From Bacteroidota bacterium (GTDB lineage: Bacteria; Bacteroidota; Bacteroidia; Chitinophagales; Chitinophagaceae), in NCBI GenBank assembly GCA_947460595.1, contig CANHGS010000030.1, positions 1 to 39,384 of the forward strand: a stretch of DNA of 39,384 nt, read 5' to 3'. The notes beneath the pieces are model-generated. The model had not been told where the DNA came from and made no database searches. It saw only the letters and a program-made list of their open reading frames with translations. Positions within the stretch are counted from its first letter, which is position 1. The number at the start of each line of letters is the position of its first letter. Below, in pieces: positions 24,750-33,090 of this stretch. A program made the translations under genes and the position numbers.

Positions 24750-26304
24750 AAACTTTCCAAATCTTGGTAGGCAATTGGTCCTAATGGTATTGGGTATTGC
24801 CCTTCTAAAATTAGTTGTGGCTGCGCTACTAGAACTAGGAAATGATGAAGTCTATTATTGGACTTATGCCATTGCCCCAGATTGGAATCATTTTGATCAC
24901 CCTCCCATGGTTGGTTGGATGATACAATTGACCACCATCAACCTGCATTGGGTATCTGAGCAATCATTGAGACTAGGTCCCATTCTTGGATCCATACTTG
25001 GCAGTTTCTTAGTGTATAAAACCATGGAAATAGTGGCTTCTCAAAAAGCCGCATTTTATACTGCCTTACTCTATCAGTGTTCCTTGTACACAGGCGTAAT
25101 TGCGGGTCTATTTGTTCTTCCTGATGCGCCCCAAATGCCTTTTTGGACAGGCGCTTTGTATGTCATGGCCAAATTACTGTTTCAAAAAGGGGAGGATGAC
25201 AAAACCCTTAATTGGGTCATCTTGGGCTGCTTAATAGGTCTAGCAGTTCTTTGTAAAGTTCACGGACTTTATTTATGGGTTGGTTTTGGACTGTCTATTA
25301 TTTTATTAAAACCAAGATGGTTGTTAAAAGGGCAATTGTATATGGCTGTAGTCATTACTTTAGCCTGCCTGTGGCCCATTTTGTTCTGGAATATTCAATA
25401 CAATTTCATTACTTACCAATTTCATGCAGAAAGGGTTACCCATACATCTTTGCAATGGGATTCCCTTTTACAAGAGTTGCTGGGAGAAATGGGCTACCAA
25501 AATCCTATCGTTTTTTTATTAATAGTGGTAGCCTTAATTTCTTTTTTTAAACGGAAGGTCAAATTTGATAAAAAAGAGGTCTCAGTTTGGTTGTTTTGTA
25601 TGAGTATTCCTATGATAGTATTGTTCTGGGGAATAGCACTATTTAATCCAACCTTGCCACATTGGACTGGGCCGGCCTATATACCGCTTTATTTTTTTGC
25701 TGGTATTTTTATTGCCAATAACGGACTAAAAGTTAAAAGAAAACTTTTCATCGCAAGCGCCACATTGCTAATAGTGGTTCTCCTGTTAGGCGTTTCCGTG
25801 ATACGTTTTTCACCCATCAATTTTGGTAGTCAAGAAAAAGCTAATTACGGAGAATATTGCCCAACACTTGACTTGACGGGATGGGCTGATGTAAGTAAAG
25901 CGTTTGCACAATTAGTGCAGAATGATCAGGCGTCTGCAATTATGAAACCCAATAGTCCCTTATTAATTTCAAAATGGTTTCCTGGAGGTCATTTAGAATT
26001 TTATTCTGCAAGGAAATATGGGATGAATCTTATTGGGGTAGGGGCCTTAACTGACTTACACAAATTTGCATGGCTCAATCATCAAAGACCTGCTTTAAAA
26101 ATAGGGGATGACGCTTATTGCATTGTTCCATCTAACCTGCCATTTGATGTAGTGGCTGCCTATGGACAATATTTTACAAGTATTGAAAAACCCATAGTCA
26201 TCAATCAGGTAAGAAATAATGGAATTGTTAGGTACTTCTGGGTCTATCGATTAAAGCAATGCAAAATAGTGCCCGCTGATCCATTGCCAATTGCAAGAAA
26301 CTAA
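24742..26304 (+). CDS. GT39/ArnT-like glycosyltransferase, membrane GT-C fold
   Basis: This is a 520-aa polytopic inner-membrane protein with roughly nine to ten hydrophobic segments in residues 1-350 and a C-terminal periplasmic-type domain. GNDEVYYWTYA carries the acidic pair D35/E36, and FDHPPMVGWM (51-60) matches the first-loop motif of the PMT_2/ArnT-type family that transfers sugars from polyprenyl-phosphate donors. Acceptor unknown: lipid A, glycoprotein or other glycan are all possible. The start overlaps aroQ by 8 nt. Its stop is 2 nt from the convergent tamB stop. Confidence 0.87.
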   Translation: MHKNFPNLGRQLVLMVLGIALLKLVVAALLELGNDEVYYWTYAIAPDWNHFDHPPMVGWMIQLTTINLHWVSEQSLRLGPILGSILGSFLVYKTMEIVASQKAAFYTALLYQCSLYTGVIAGLFVLPDAPQMPFWTGALYVMAKLLFQKGEDDKTLNWVILGCLIGLAVLCKVHGLYLWVGFGLSIILLKPRWLLKGQLYMAVVITLACLWPILFWNIQYNFITYQFHAERVTHTSLQWDSLLQELLGEMGYQNPIVFLLIVVALISFFKRKVKFDKKEVSVWLFCMSIPMIVLFWGIALFNPTLPHWTGPAYIPLYFFAGIFIANNGLKVKRKLFIASATLLIVVLLLGVSVIRFSPINFGSQEKANYGEYCPTLDLTGWADVSKAFAQLVQNDQASAIMKPNSPLLISKWFPGGHLEFYSARKYGMNLIGVGALTDLHKFAWLNHQRPALKIGDDAYCIVPSNLPFDVVAAYGQYFTSIEKPIVINQVRNNGIVRYFWVYRLKQCKIVPADPLPIARN

Positions 26305-26306
26305 AT

Positions 26307-29300
26307 TTATTGTTGTTTAGAAGGAATGCTATCAGTTGGGGCTTTGAATTGAATCAGGTCTTGTTTGTTCCCAAATAACTTGTCAAAATCTCTTCTATAA
26401 GAAATACTAACCCCTTGTCTATTTCTCCTTCCAAATGTAGAACCACTAATGTCTAAGCTATTCTTTGTAAATACAATGGCGCGGAGTTTTTTGTCCTTGG
26501 TCAGGATGAACTCAATATTAAAATCGGGCAACCATTGAAAGTTTCCATTTTGAATAGAGGAGGAATTGGTCAAATTAAAATCCAAATCACTGCCAAGTGT
26601 AACCACAATATTGTTATTGGCAAAAGCATAGCCCAATTTCATATTTACTCTGGTTCTGTCAAGACTATTGCTATTTGCTGTTCCCCCACTACTTACGTCT
26701 AATAAGGAATTACTACTATAGACAGAAGCGCCAACGTCAAAGCGTAAACTCTTGTCTCCCGTTATTTTATAAAGAATATTAGAGACCGCTTTATTGATTT
26801 CCTTGGTTAGAATTTGTGAAATGGTGTTCACACCTAAAGAATAGGGGTTGGTAGCGGTGCTATTGTTATTGCCAGTGGGTGCAAAAGAGCCCAACACAAT
26901 TAAGAAGGAAACTTGTTTTAGAATTTCGTTATCATCTTTTTCTATTCTACTTAAAAAAGCGGCAAATTCATTGTCTGTTTTAACAGGACTTCCTTGGGGG
27001 AATTCTAATTTAAATTTGATGGTAGGTAGACTTAGTTTATCCCTTAATTGTGCAATAACATAAACGTCGCCGCGGTAGGCTTTAACTGCTCCGCTAAAAT
27101 TATTGCTACCCACCAAGTCGCTCATACTTACTCGCTCAGCGGTATATTGTGCATCTATATGAAGGTCTGCTTTATAAGGGTCCCCATTCCATTCAATATA
27201 GTTGCCTACATCATTTAATAAAATAAAGGGTTTACGAATAAAGGATTGGAAATTAAAGTCATAACTACCCCTGTCAATATTGTAACGCCCTCTAATGGTT
27301 AATGGATCAACAGTGCCCGCATGGATCCTTAGTCTGCCATTTCCTACTGCTTTGATCACATCACCAGCAAGGTCATCTAGAATCACATCAATGGCTACTT
27401 TATTATTGGCTGTTAGGTCTAAATCAACCGCTAGATTAAAATTGCTATTTGACTTTACGGCTTCCATTTCCTTACCGTATTGTTTAAATACTATAAAATC
27501 GGCTTGGCCACTTTCTCTACTGGTACTATTGGGGAGTATAATATGAGAGCTATCGTTTGCTTCAGCTACAATAGTCATTTTGGCATTGTATTCAGGCCCT
27601 TTAAAACTCATTTGCGCTTTGCCAACGGCTTTTCCATAAAACTGTTGGTTGTCTTTGAATTTGGTATCTATTAATAGTAATTTATTGGTACTCAAATCAA
27701 AGTCAAATACCATGTTTTTGAACCCCCTCTCAAAAAGTTTCCCTTTAATGGCCCCTTTGTTATTGTATTTGTCTCTGATAGCAAGGTCTCCAAAATTGAT
27801 TCCATCTTCTTCAAATTTAATTTCGGCAGAATCAATCCAATATTGCACTTGTGTATAATTGACCTTCATACTTGCTTTGCGCAATTGAATCCTACCCAAT
27901 AAGTCAGGAGCATTGGGGTCTCCACTGATAGATAAATTGCCCTTTGCCCTTCCGGTAATATCACTAAATAAGTCTCCTATAAAACGGTGTAAAATACTAA
28001 TCTTACTATCTTCTAATTGGATATCTGTAAGCAGGGGTTTGCCAATACTATCCATTAAGTTATAGTTACCTTTTGCAGTCAGGCGATAAGTATCATTGGG
28101 TGATTGAAGGGTAAAAGGAATCATACCCGTTTTACTATCATAGGCAGCAGTTATTTTTACAAGCCCAATACTGTCTTCGTCTAATCTAAATTGTTCTGTA
28201 TTTAATTGGGCGTCTGCATGAAACTGGCCAAAGAAATCACTCAGTACAATATTCCCACTACTAATACCTTCTATGCGTGGATTCTTAAAAAACACATGCG
28301 TGATATCACCTAGGAAAACATTTTTTAAGTTAACAATTAAGTTATTGGTATTGCCCCCATCTTCTTCCTCGGTTTCTACTTTAATCTCTTGAAAGCCCTG
28401 GGTTAGTAATACATTCTTAGCGTCTACATGATTGTTGCGAATAACCAATTCGCCATTCTTTTCAATATTCCATTTCTTTTCATTTAACACAAAGCTAGAC
28501 TTACGAAATTGCAAGCGGAACCCGTTTTGAAAAGTGTAAACGTCTGTAAAGATTTCAGCATCGTTTAACGTATTGTCTGCACTGGTCTTAATGGAAACAA
28601 TGGAATGGTCATTCATGGCCGTCAGTTCCAGATGGGAATTTGGAAAACGAATGCTGTCACTAATATGTATGCTACCTACGTCTAAGCCCAATTTCAGGGT
28701 GTCCATATTTCCCCTGCCTTGTAATAAGGCTCCAGTAACAATATAGTTTTTGTATTTACCGTAGGGTAGGTTGGCGGTGATTCCTAGATTATTTTTTCTT
28801 GTATCAATAGATCCTTGAACGGATGCATCATTAAAACCGCTGAGGTTTTTATTTAAGAGTTTTAAATAAGGTTCAAAATAAATGGTATTAGCAGATACTT
28901 CAAAAACCTGATTCTTGGGTACGTTTTTGGGTGGTTTAATATAAGCAGGGTAATAGTGATTTAAAAATGATTGGATACTGGCAGGCAGTTCCATAATACT
29001 AAATTTTCCTACAATGCTGGCATTGAAATCATTATTTGTTAGCGACAATGATTTGATGCTGTCTATATAGGTTGAGCTAAGTTTAAGTGAGTCAAAACTA
29101 ATCTCAGTTCTTTCTCCTTTAATAGTAGCATTCAAGAATTTAGCTGATCCAAGAAAGTTGTCAATATTGGTTCCAGTAAAATTGGCATCTAGTAAACCGG
29201 TAATTTTTATAACTTCTGGATAGAGATTTAGTGCCTTCAAATTTGAATGCACCAAGTCGCCTACCATATTGTAACTGGGTTGCGTTTTGTTTAAATCAAT

Positions 29301-31070
29301 TTCAATGTCACTAGTAAAATCAAGATTGGGGTCATCTATCTTTACCTCTCCACTAAAGTATTTTTTCTGAAAAGTCCCCTTGGTAATAATATTGCTATAA
29401 GCATAATCATTAAATTCAATTCTATTGATTTTCCCATCAAGGCTTGTTCTCAAGCGATTGATATTAAATCCAGTTCCATCAATCTTACCCTTAAAATCTA
29501 CCAAGCCCAATTTGGCATAGTCTAAAAATTTGCCAATCTGAAAACGGTTGGTTTCAATATCACCCGTATAAATGGGTTCCCCCTTTTTAGGAAACTTCAT
29601 GCCAATATTGGATTTTACTGATCCCAGTGCGGAACTCAATAATCCATCTGTGACAAAATCATTGATGGTGCCCTTAAAATTGCCTCGGTAAATAATTTTT
29701 CCAAGTGCGGCTAAATTAGGAACAGCAATATCCCTTAAGGAGGGAATAATTCCTAAATCAAAATAGTTGGTTTGAATAGTGCCATTGCTGAAAATGATAT
29801 TAGTGGTATTAATATTAGGCAAACCTTTCATGGATAATTCACCCACTAATGTACTTCCCGTACCACCTCTTGCAGACAAATTCTTGACTTGAAAATCAGT
29901 GACGGTGCCATTGAAGTTGCCACTTAAGTCTACCATTTTGTGAAGATCACTCAATTCAGGTGCAAAATATGCCACGTCATCACTATGAACTTTGGCCTCT
30001 TTAAAATTGGCCACCATGGTTACATCTGTTACATATTCTCCAAAGTCATGATTGAAGTCTCTATACTTCATGGCATAGTAAGAACCCAATTTGCTCTTAT
30101 TAGTTTGCAAATTCAAGTTGCTTAGTTCCATGATTTGTGGGGTAAATCTAAATAGAGCTTGTAGTTTTTTTAATTCAAAGCCACTACGGTCTTTTACCGA
30201 TAGGTCAATATTAGCACGCATGGTGTCTTTTACAAAATGGAAACCATTAATATTGCCATTTAACCTGCTTAGTCTAATATGTTCTGGGTCAAACAATGCA
30301 ATGGGGGAGCCTTGATTGGCTTCAATTAGTACCTGTCCATCTTTAATTTTGATTCGCTGAACATGTACGGCAATATCGCCTGCATTAAAATACATGACAG
30401 TATCCTTGAAATTGGGGTCATATTTTTTTCTCAAAGAATCAGGCCTGAGCCCGTCCATTTCAAGTAATTTGAAATAGGGTTTTTCTAAGGCTATTTCATT
30501 TATCTGAAAAACTGCTTTGCTAAAATCCATGCGCTCCACGTCTACCAATACGCTGCCTAATTTAAACTCCATTTTTTCTCCAATCCAACGGTCATCTTGG
30601 ATAAAATGAATATTTTTTAAATCCAATTTTTTTAAGTCTAGGTCTAATTTGGAAGGAGATTTCTTTTTGGGACTAGGGCTAGCAAAAAAGTTGGCTAGAA
30701 ACTGATAGTTCCAAACGGAATCTTTTCTGTTTAGTTTAATTACGGCATCCTCTAGGCCAATATACTTAAGTACAATTTGGTCTTTGAAAAAAAACCAATC
30801 TGTAATTCTAACTTTTACATGACCAGCATAAAGCAAACTGTCTTTTTGTTTATCTCTAATCAGTATCCCATCTAAATTCATCTTATTGAATAGGGAAAAG
30901 CTAACATGGTCAATCTTGATTTCAGTGCCAATCTGTTTGGATAATCGCGCAGTTACCTCTGCCACTAATTTATTCTGCACCCATTCAGTTTGAATGGCTA
31001 CAAAAACTAGTAGCAATAGGGCTAATAAGCTCAGTATGGTTCTTCTTGATATGTTGAGGGCTCGCTTCAG
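26307..31070 (-). CDS. tamB: TamB/AsmA-family translocation and assembly module protein (non-ATG start)
   Basis: This is a giant envelope protein of about 1587 aa, anchored in the inner membrane by one N-terminal helix and spanning the periplasm as a repetitive beta-groove; the family acts in outer-membrane protein assembly or phospholipid transport. Repetitive beta strands fill the middle (GELSMKGLPNINTT, GRIQLRKASMKVNYTQVQYW), and the C-terminal TamB domain includes KAVGNGRLRIHAGTVDPLTIRGRYNI and RIEKDDNEILKQVSFLIVLGSF. The first ordinary start codon in frame (TTG, 31016) would cut into the membrane helix. The upstream in-frame sequence encodes KRALNISRRTILSLLA, a proper positively charged anchor, so the CTG at 31070 is preferred. 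No tamA/tamL gene is adjacent. Confidence 0.9.
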   Translation of the reverse strand: MKRALNISRRTILSLLALLLLVFVAIQTEWVQNKLVAEVTARLSKQIGTEIKIDHVSFSLFNKMNLDGILIRDKQKDSLLYAGHVKVRITDWFFFKDQIVLKYIGLEDAVIKLNRKDSVWNYQFLANFFASPSPKKKSPSKLDLDLKKLDLKNIHFIQDDRWIGEKMEFKLGSVLVDVERMDFSKAVFQINEIALEKPYFKLLEMDGLRPDSLRKKYDPNFKDTVMYFNAGDIAVHVQRIKIKDGQVLIEANQGSPIALFDPEHIRLSRLNGNINGFHFVKDTMRANIDLSVKDRSGFELKKLQALFRFTPQIMELSNLNLQTNKSKLGSYYAMKYRDFNHDFGEYVTDVTMVANFKEAKVHSDDVAYFAPELSDLHKMVDLSGNFNGTVTDFQVKNLSARGGTGSTLVGELSMKGLPNINTTNIIFSNGTIQTNYFDLGIIPSLRDIAVPNLAALGKIIYRGNFKGTINDFVTDGLLSSALGSVKSNIGMKFPKKGEPIYTGDIETNRFQIGKFLDYAKLGLVDFKGKIDGTGFNINRLRTSLDGKINRIEFNDYAYSNIITKGTFQKKYFSGEVKIDDPNLDFTSDIEIDLNKTQPSYNMVGDLVHSNLKALNLYPEVIKITGLLDANFTGTNIDNFLGSAKFLNATIKGERTEISFDSLKLSSTYIDSIKSLSLTNNDFNASIVGKFSIMELPASIQSFLNHYYPAYIKPPKNVPKNQVFEVSANTIYFEPYLKLLNKNLSGFNDASVQGSIDTRKNNLGITANLPYGKYKNYIVTGALLQGRGNMDTLKLGLDVGSIHISDSIRFPNSHLELTAMNDHSIVSIKTSADNTLNDAEIFTDVYTFQNGFRLQFRKSSFVLNEKKWNIEKNGELVIRNNHVDAKNVLLTQGFQEIKVETEEEDGGNTNNLIVNLKNVFLGDITHVFFKNPRIEGISSGNIVLSDFFGQFHADAQLNTEQFRLDEDSIGLVKITAAYDSKTGMIPFTLQSPNDTYRLTAKGNYNLMDSIGKPLLTDIQLEDSKISILHRFIGDLFSDITGRAKGNLSISGDPNAPDLLGRIQLRKASMKVNYTQVQYWIDSAEIKFEEDGINFGDLAIRDKYNNKGAIKGKLFERGFKNMVFDFDLSTNKLLLIDTKFKDNQQFYGKAVGKAQMSFKGPEYNAKMTIVAEANDSSHIILPNSTSRESGQADFIVFKQYGKEMEAVKSNSNFNLAVDLDLTANNKVAIDVILDDLAGDVIKAVGNGRLRIHAGTVDPLTIRGRYNIDRGSYDFNFQSFIRKPFILLNDVGNYIEWNGDPYKADLHIDAQYTAERVSMSDLVGSNNFSGAVKAYRGDVYVIAQLRDKLSLPTIKFKLEFPQGSPVKTDNEFAAFLSRIEKDDNEILKQVSFLIVLGSFAPTGNNNSTATNPYSLGVNTISQILTKEINKAVSNILYKITGDKSLRFDVGASVYSSNSLLDVSSGGTANSNSLDRTRVNMKLGYAFANNNIVVTLGSDLDFNLTNSSSIQNGNFQWLPDFNIEFILTKDKKLRAIVFTKNSLDISGSTFGRRNRQGVSISYRRDFDKLFGNKQDLIQFKAPTDSIPSKQQ

Positions 31071-31089
31071 AAGCTGGTTGGTTTGGGGG

Positions 31090-31120
31090 TAAAAATAATC
31101 AATACCTACTCTTACACAAA
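31090..31120 (-). promoter_or_regulatory. tamB promoter, -33 and -7 elements
   Basis: On the minus strand TTTG (31120-31117) is followed after 19 nt by TATTTTTA (31097-31090), close to the Bacteroidota TTTG-N19-TAnnTTTG arrangement. The -7 box ends 19 nt before the CTG proposed as start. Confidence 0.5.
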
Positions 31121-31218
31121 TTCAGTACCAAACTTTAGTAATGGATAGGCAATGCGCTTAATTGCACTAAAGTTTTATCATTAACTCTTTGTATTACAGA
31201 AATTACTTGATGCAATCT

Positions 31219-31246
31219 TTAAAAATGCTTCCTCAGTCATTTTTTT
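31219..31246 (-). terminator. Possible weak terminator at the ggt 3' end
   Basis: AAAAATG and CATTTTT form a 7-bp AT-rich stem with a 10-nt loop overlapping the ggt stop codon, with T residues on the outgoing minus strand. Low stability, so termination may be leaky. Confidence 0.3.
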
Positions 31247-32966
31247 AAAAGCCAGCTACTGCATCATCTCCGCGAAGATCTGCAGCTGTTTCCTTTTTGC
31301 CGTCAGATAAAATCTTGATGGCTTCCGTTCTGCCAATCCCAGTTCTGTCTACCAATTTATAGCCCATGGCCAATAATTGTTTTTGGGTGTTGGCGTTAAA
31401 GTCTTTTTCAATCATCACCACATCAGGCTGCCATTGGTGGTGGAATTTTGGTTTATTAATGGCGTCAGAAGCACTCATATTAAAGTCAATCATATTTACC
31501 AGCCCTTGGTAAATAGAAGTAGGAATGGTGGTGCCACCAGGCGTACCAATAACTATATAGGGTTTCTTATTTTTTAACACAAGGGTAGGGGTCATGGAAC
31601 TCAACATTCTTTTGCCGGGGGCGATGGCATTAGCCTCTCCTCCAATGGCGCCATACATATTGGGTACGCCAGGTTTTACACTAAAATCATCCATTTCATT
31701 GTTTAGTAAAAAACCGGCACCTGCTACCACTGTTTTGCTACCGTATGTATCATTTAAAGTAGTAGTTACGCTCACCATATTTCCTGCCGCATCCATGATA
31801 CTGATATGGGTGGTTTCTTCACTCTCGTGAATGCTGCCGGCGGTAATGGCAGTACTTACACCTGCTTTGTCTGGATGATAGTCACTCATCCTTTTGGCCA
31901 AATAAGCATCGCTGGTCAGGGTTTTGATGGGGACCTTATAAAAATCAGGGTCTCCCATATGCTCGGCTCTATCGGCGTAAGCCCTACGTTCGGCCTCAAT
32001 CATTAACTGTACCGATTTAACCGATTGAAATTTGTACTCGCTGACTGGATACTTTTCAATCATTTTCATCATTTGATTAATCAGTAAACCGCCACTACTT
32101 GGGGGCGCAAAACTTACAATATGATGACCTCTATAATCAAATTCTATGGGGTTTCTCAGTTTGGCGGTATAGTTTTTTAAATCGTCTAAATTAATGATGC
32201 CATTCCCCTTTTGCATTTCTGCTACCAATAGTTTTGCGGTCTCTCCCTCATAAAATCCTTTGGCCCCGTCTTTTTGGATTCGCTTTAAAGTGGCAGCCAA
32301 TTCTTTTTGGATTAAAGTATCACCTACTTTCCAACGGGTTTCTTTTACAAAAGCAATGGGTTGGCTATTTTGTTTTTGGAAAATGGCTTTTTCTCCATTA
32401 AAACCGTTGGCTTGTTTTTCTGTAATGGCAAATCCTTTTTCAGCAAGGTCAATGGCAGGTTGAATCAGCACTGAAAAAGGTAATTTGGCATAGGGCAAAG
32501 TAGCAAATAGACCAGCCACAGTACCAGGAATACCAGAAGCCAATGGCCCCTGTTGAGAGAGCATGGTAATAGGGTTTCCACTTTTGTCTAAATACATATC
32601 CCTATTAGCCCTAGCGGGTGCAGCTTCTCTATAGTCAAGACCAAAGACTTCTCCTTTGCTGAGTCTGGCCAATAAAAAACCTCCGCCTCCAATATTGCCC
32701 GCTCCCGGATATACTACGGCCAACGCCAACTGAGTAGCAATTGCGGCATCAAAAGCGTTACCGCCTTGTTCCATTATGGCCGCCCCAATCTTGCTTGCTA
32801 GAGGGTGTGCAGAGCTAACTGCCGCCCTTCTAAATACCCCATTTTTCACAATCTCATAATGATAAGGATCTATTTTTTTACCGGGGCCCACTAGGTTGGT
32901 TTGGGCAAGGCATTGGAAACTGACAGTCAACAATGCAGCAAAGCCAAGGATTTTGATCATTTTCAT
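31245..32966 (-). CDS. ggt: Gamma-glutamyltransferase
   Basis: This 573-aa periplasmic Ntn-hydrolase hydrolyses or transfers the gamma-glutamyl group of glutathione and related peptides. The signal peptide ends QCLAQ. The chain self-cleaves before T385, the first threonine of ETTHISIMD, which becomes the nucleophile of the small subunit. R113 (DYREAAP) is the usual substrate-carboxylate contact; SSMTP (457-461) and GTPGG (474-478) form the oxyanion and binding loops. The lid-loop region NNEMDDFS is present. Length is normal. It is divergent from the M14 carboxypeptidase gene, and both products act on peptides outside the cytoplasm. Confidence 0.96.
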   Translation of the reverse strand: MKMIKILGFAALLTVSFQCLAQTNLVGPGKKIDPYHYEIVKNGVFRRAAVSSAHPLASKIGAAIMEQGGNAFDAAIATQLALAVVYPGAGNIGGGGFLLARLSKGEVFGLDYREAAPARANRDMYLDKSGNPITMLSQQGPLASGIPGTVAGLFATLPYAKLPFSVLIQPAIDLAEKGFAITEKQANGFNGEKAIFQKQNSQPIAFVKETRWKVGDTLIQKELAATLKRIQKDGAKGFYEGETAKLLVAEMQKGNGIINLDDLKNYTAKLRNPIEFDYRGHHIVSFAPPSSGGLLINQMMKMIEKYPVSEYKFQSVKSVQLMIEAERRAYADRAEHMGDPDFYKVPIKTLTSDAYLAKRMSDYHPDKAGVSTAITAGSIHESEETTHISIMDAAGNMVSVTTTLNDTYGSKTVVAGAGFLLNNEMDDFSVKPGVPNMYGAIGGEANAIAPGKRMLSSMTPTLVLKNKKPYIVIGTPGGTTIPTSIYQGLVNMIDFNMSASDAINKPKFHHQWQPDVVMIEKDFNANTQKQLLAMGYKLVDRTGIGRTEAIKILSDGKKETAADLRGDDAVAGF

Positions 32967-33055
32967 GCGTGAAATTTAGTCGATTTGTGACAAAGGATCA
33001 GCTAATTTTATCAACCTTGTTTAAAAATAGTGGACAGTTTAAGTTCGGGGCTTTT

Positions 33056-33063
33056 TTAGTTTG
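33056..33063 (+). promoter_or_regulatory. -7-like box of the carboxypeptidase operon
   Basis: TTAGTTTG followed by CC has one mismatch to TAnnTTTG and lies 27 nt before the ATG at 33091. Confidence 0.35.
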
Positions 33064-33090
33064 CCTACATTCACGCCTTATTTATTTGTT

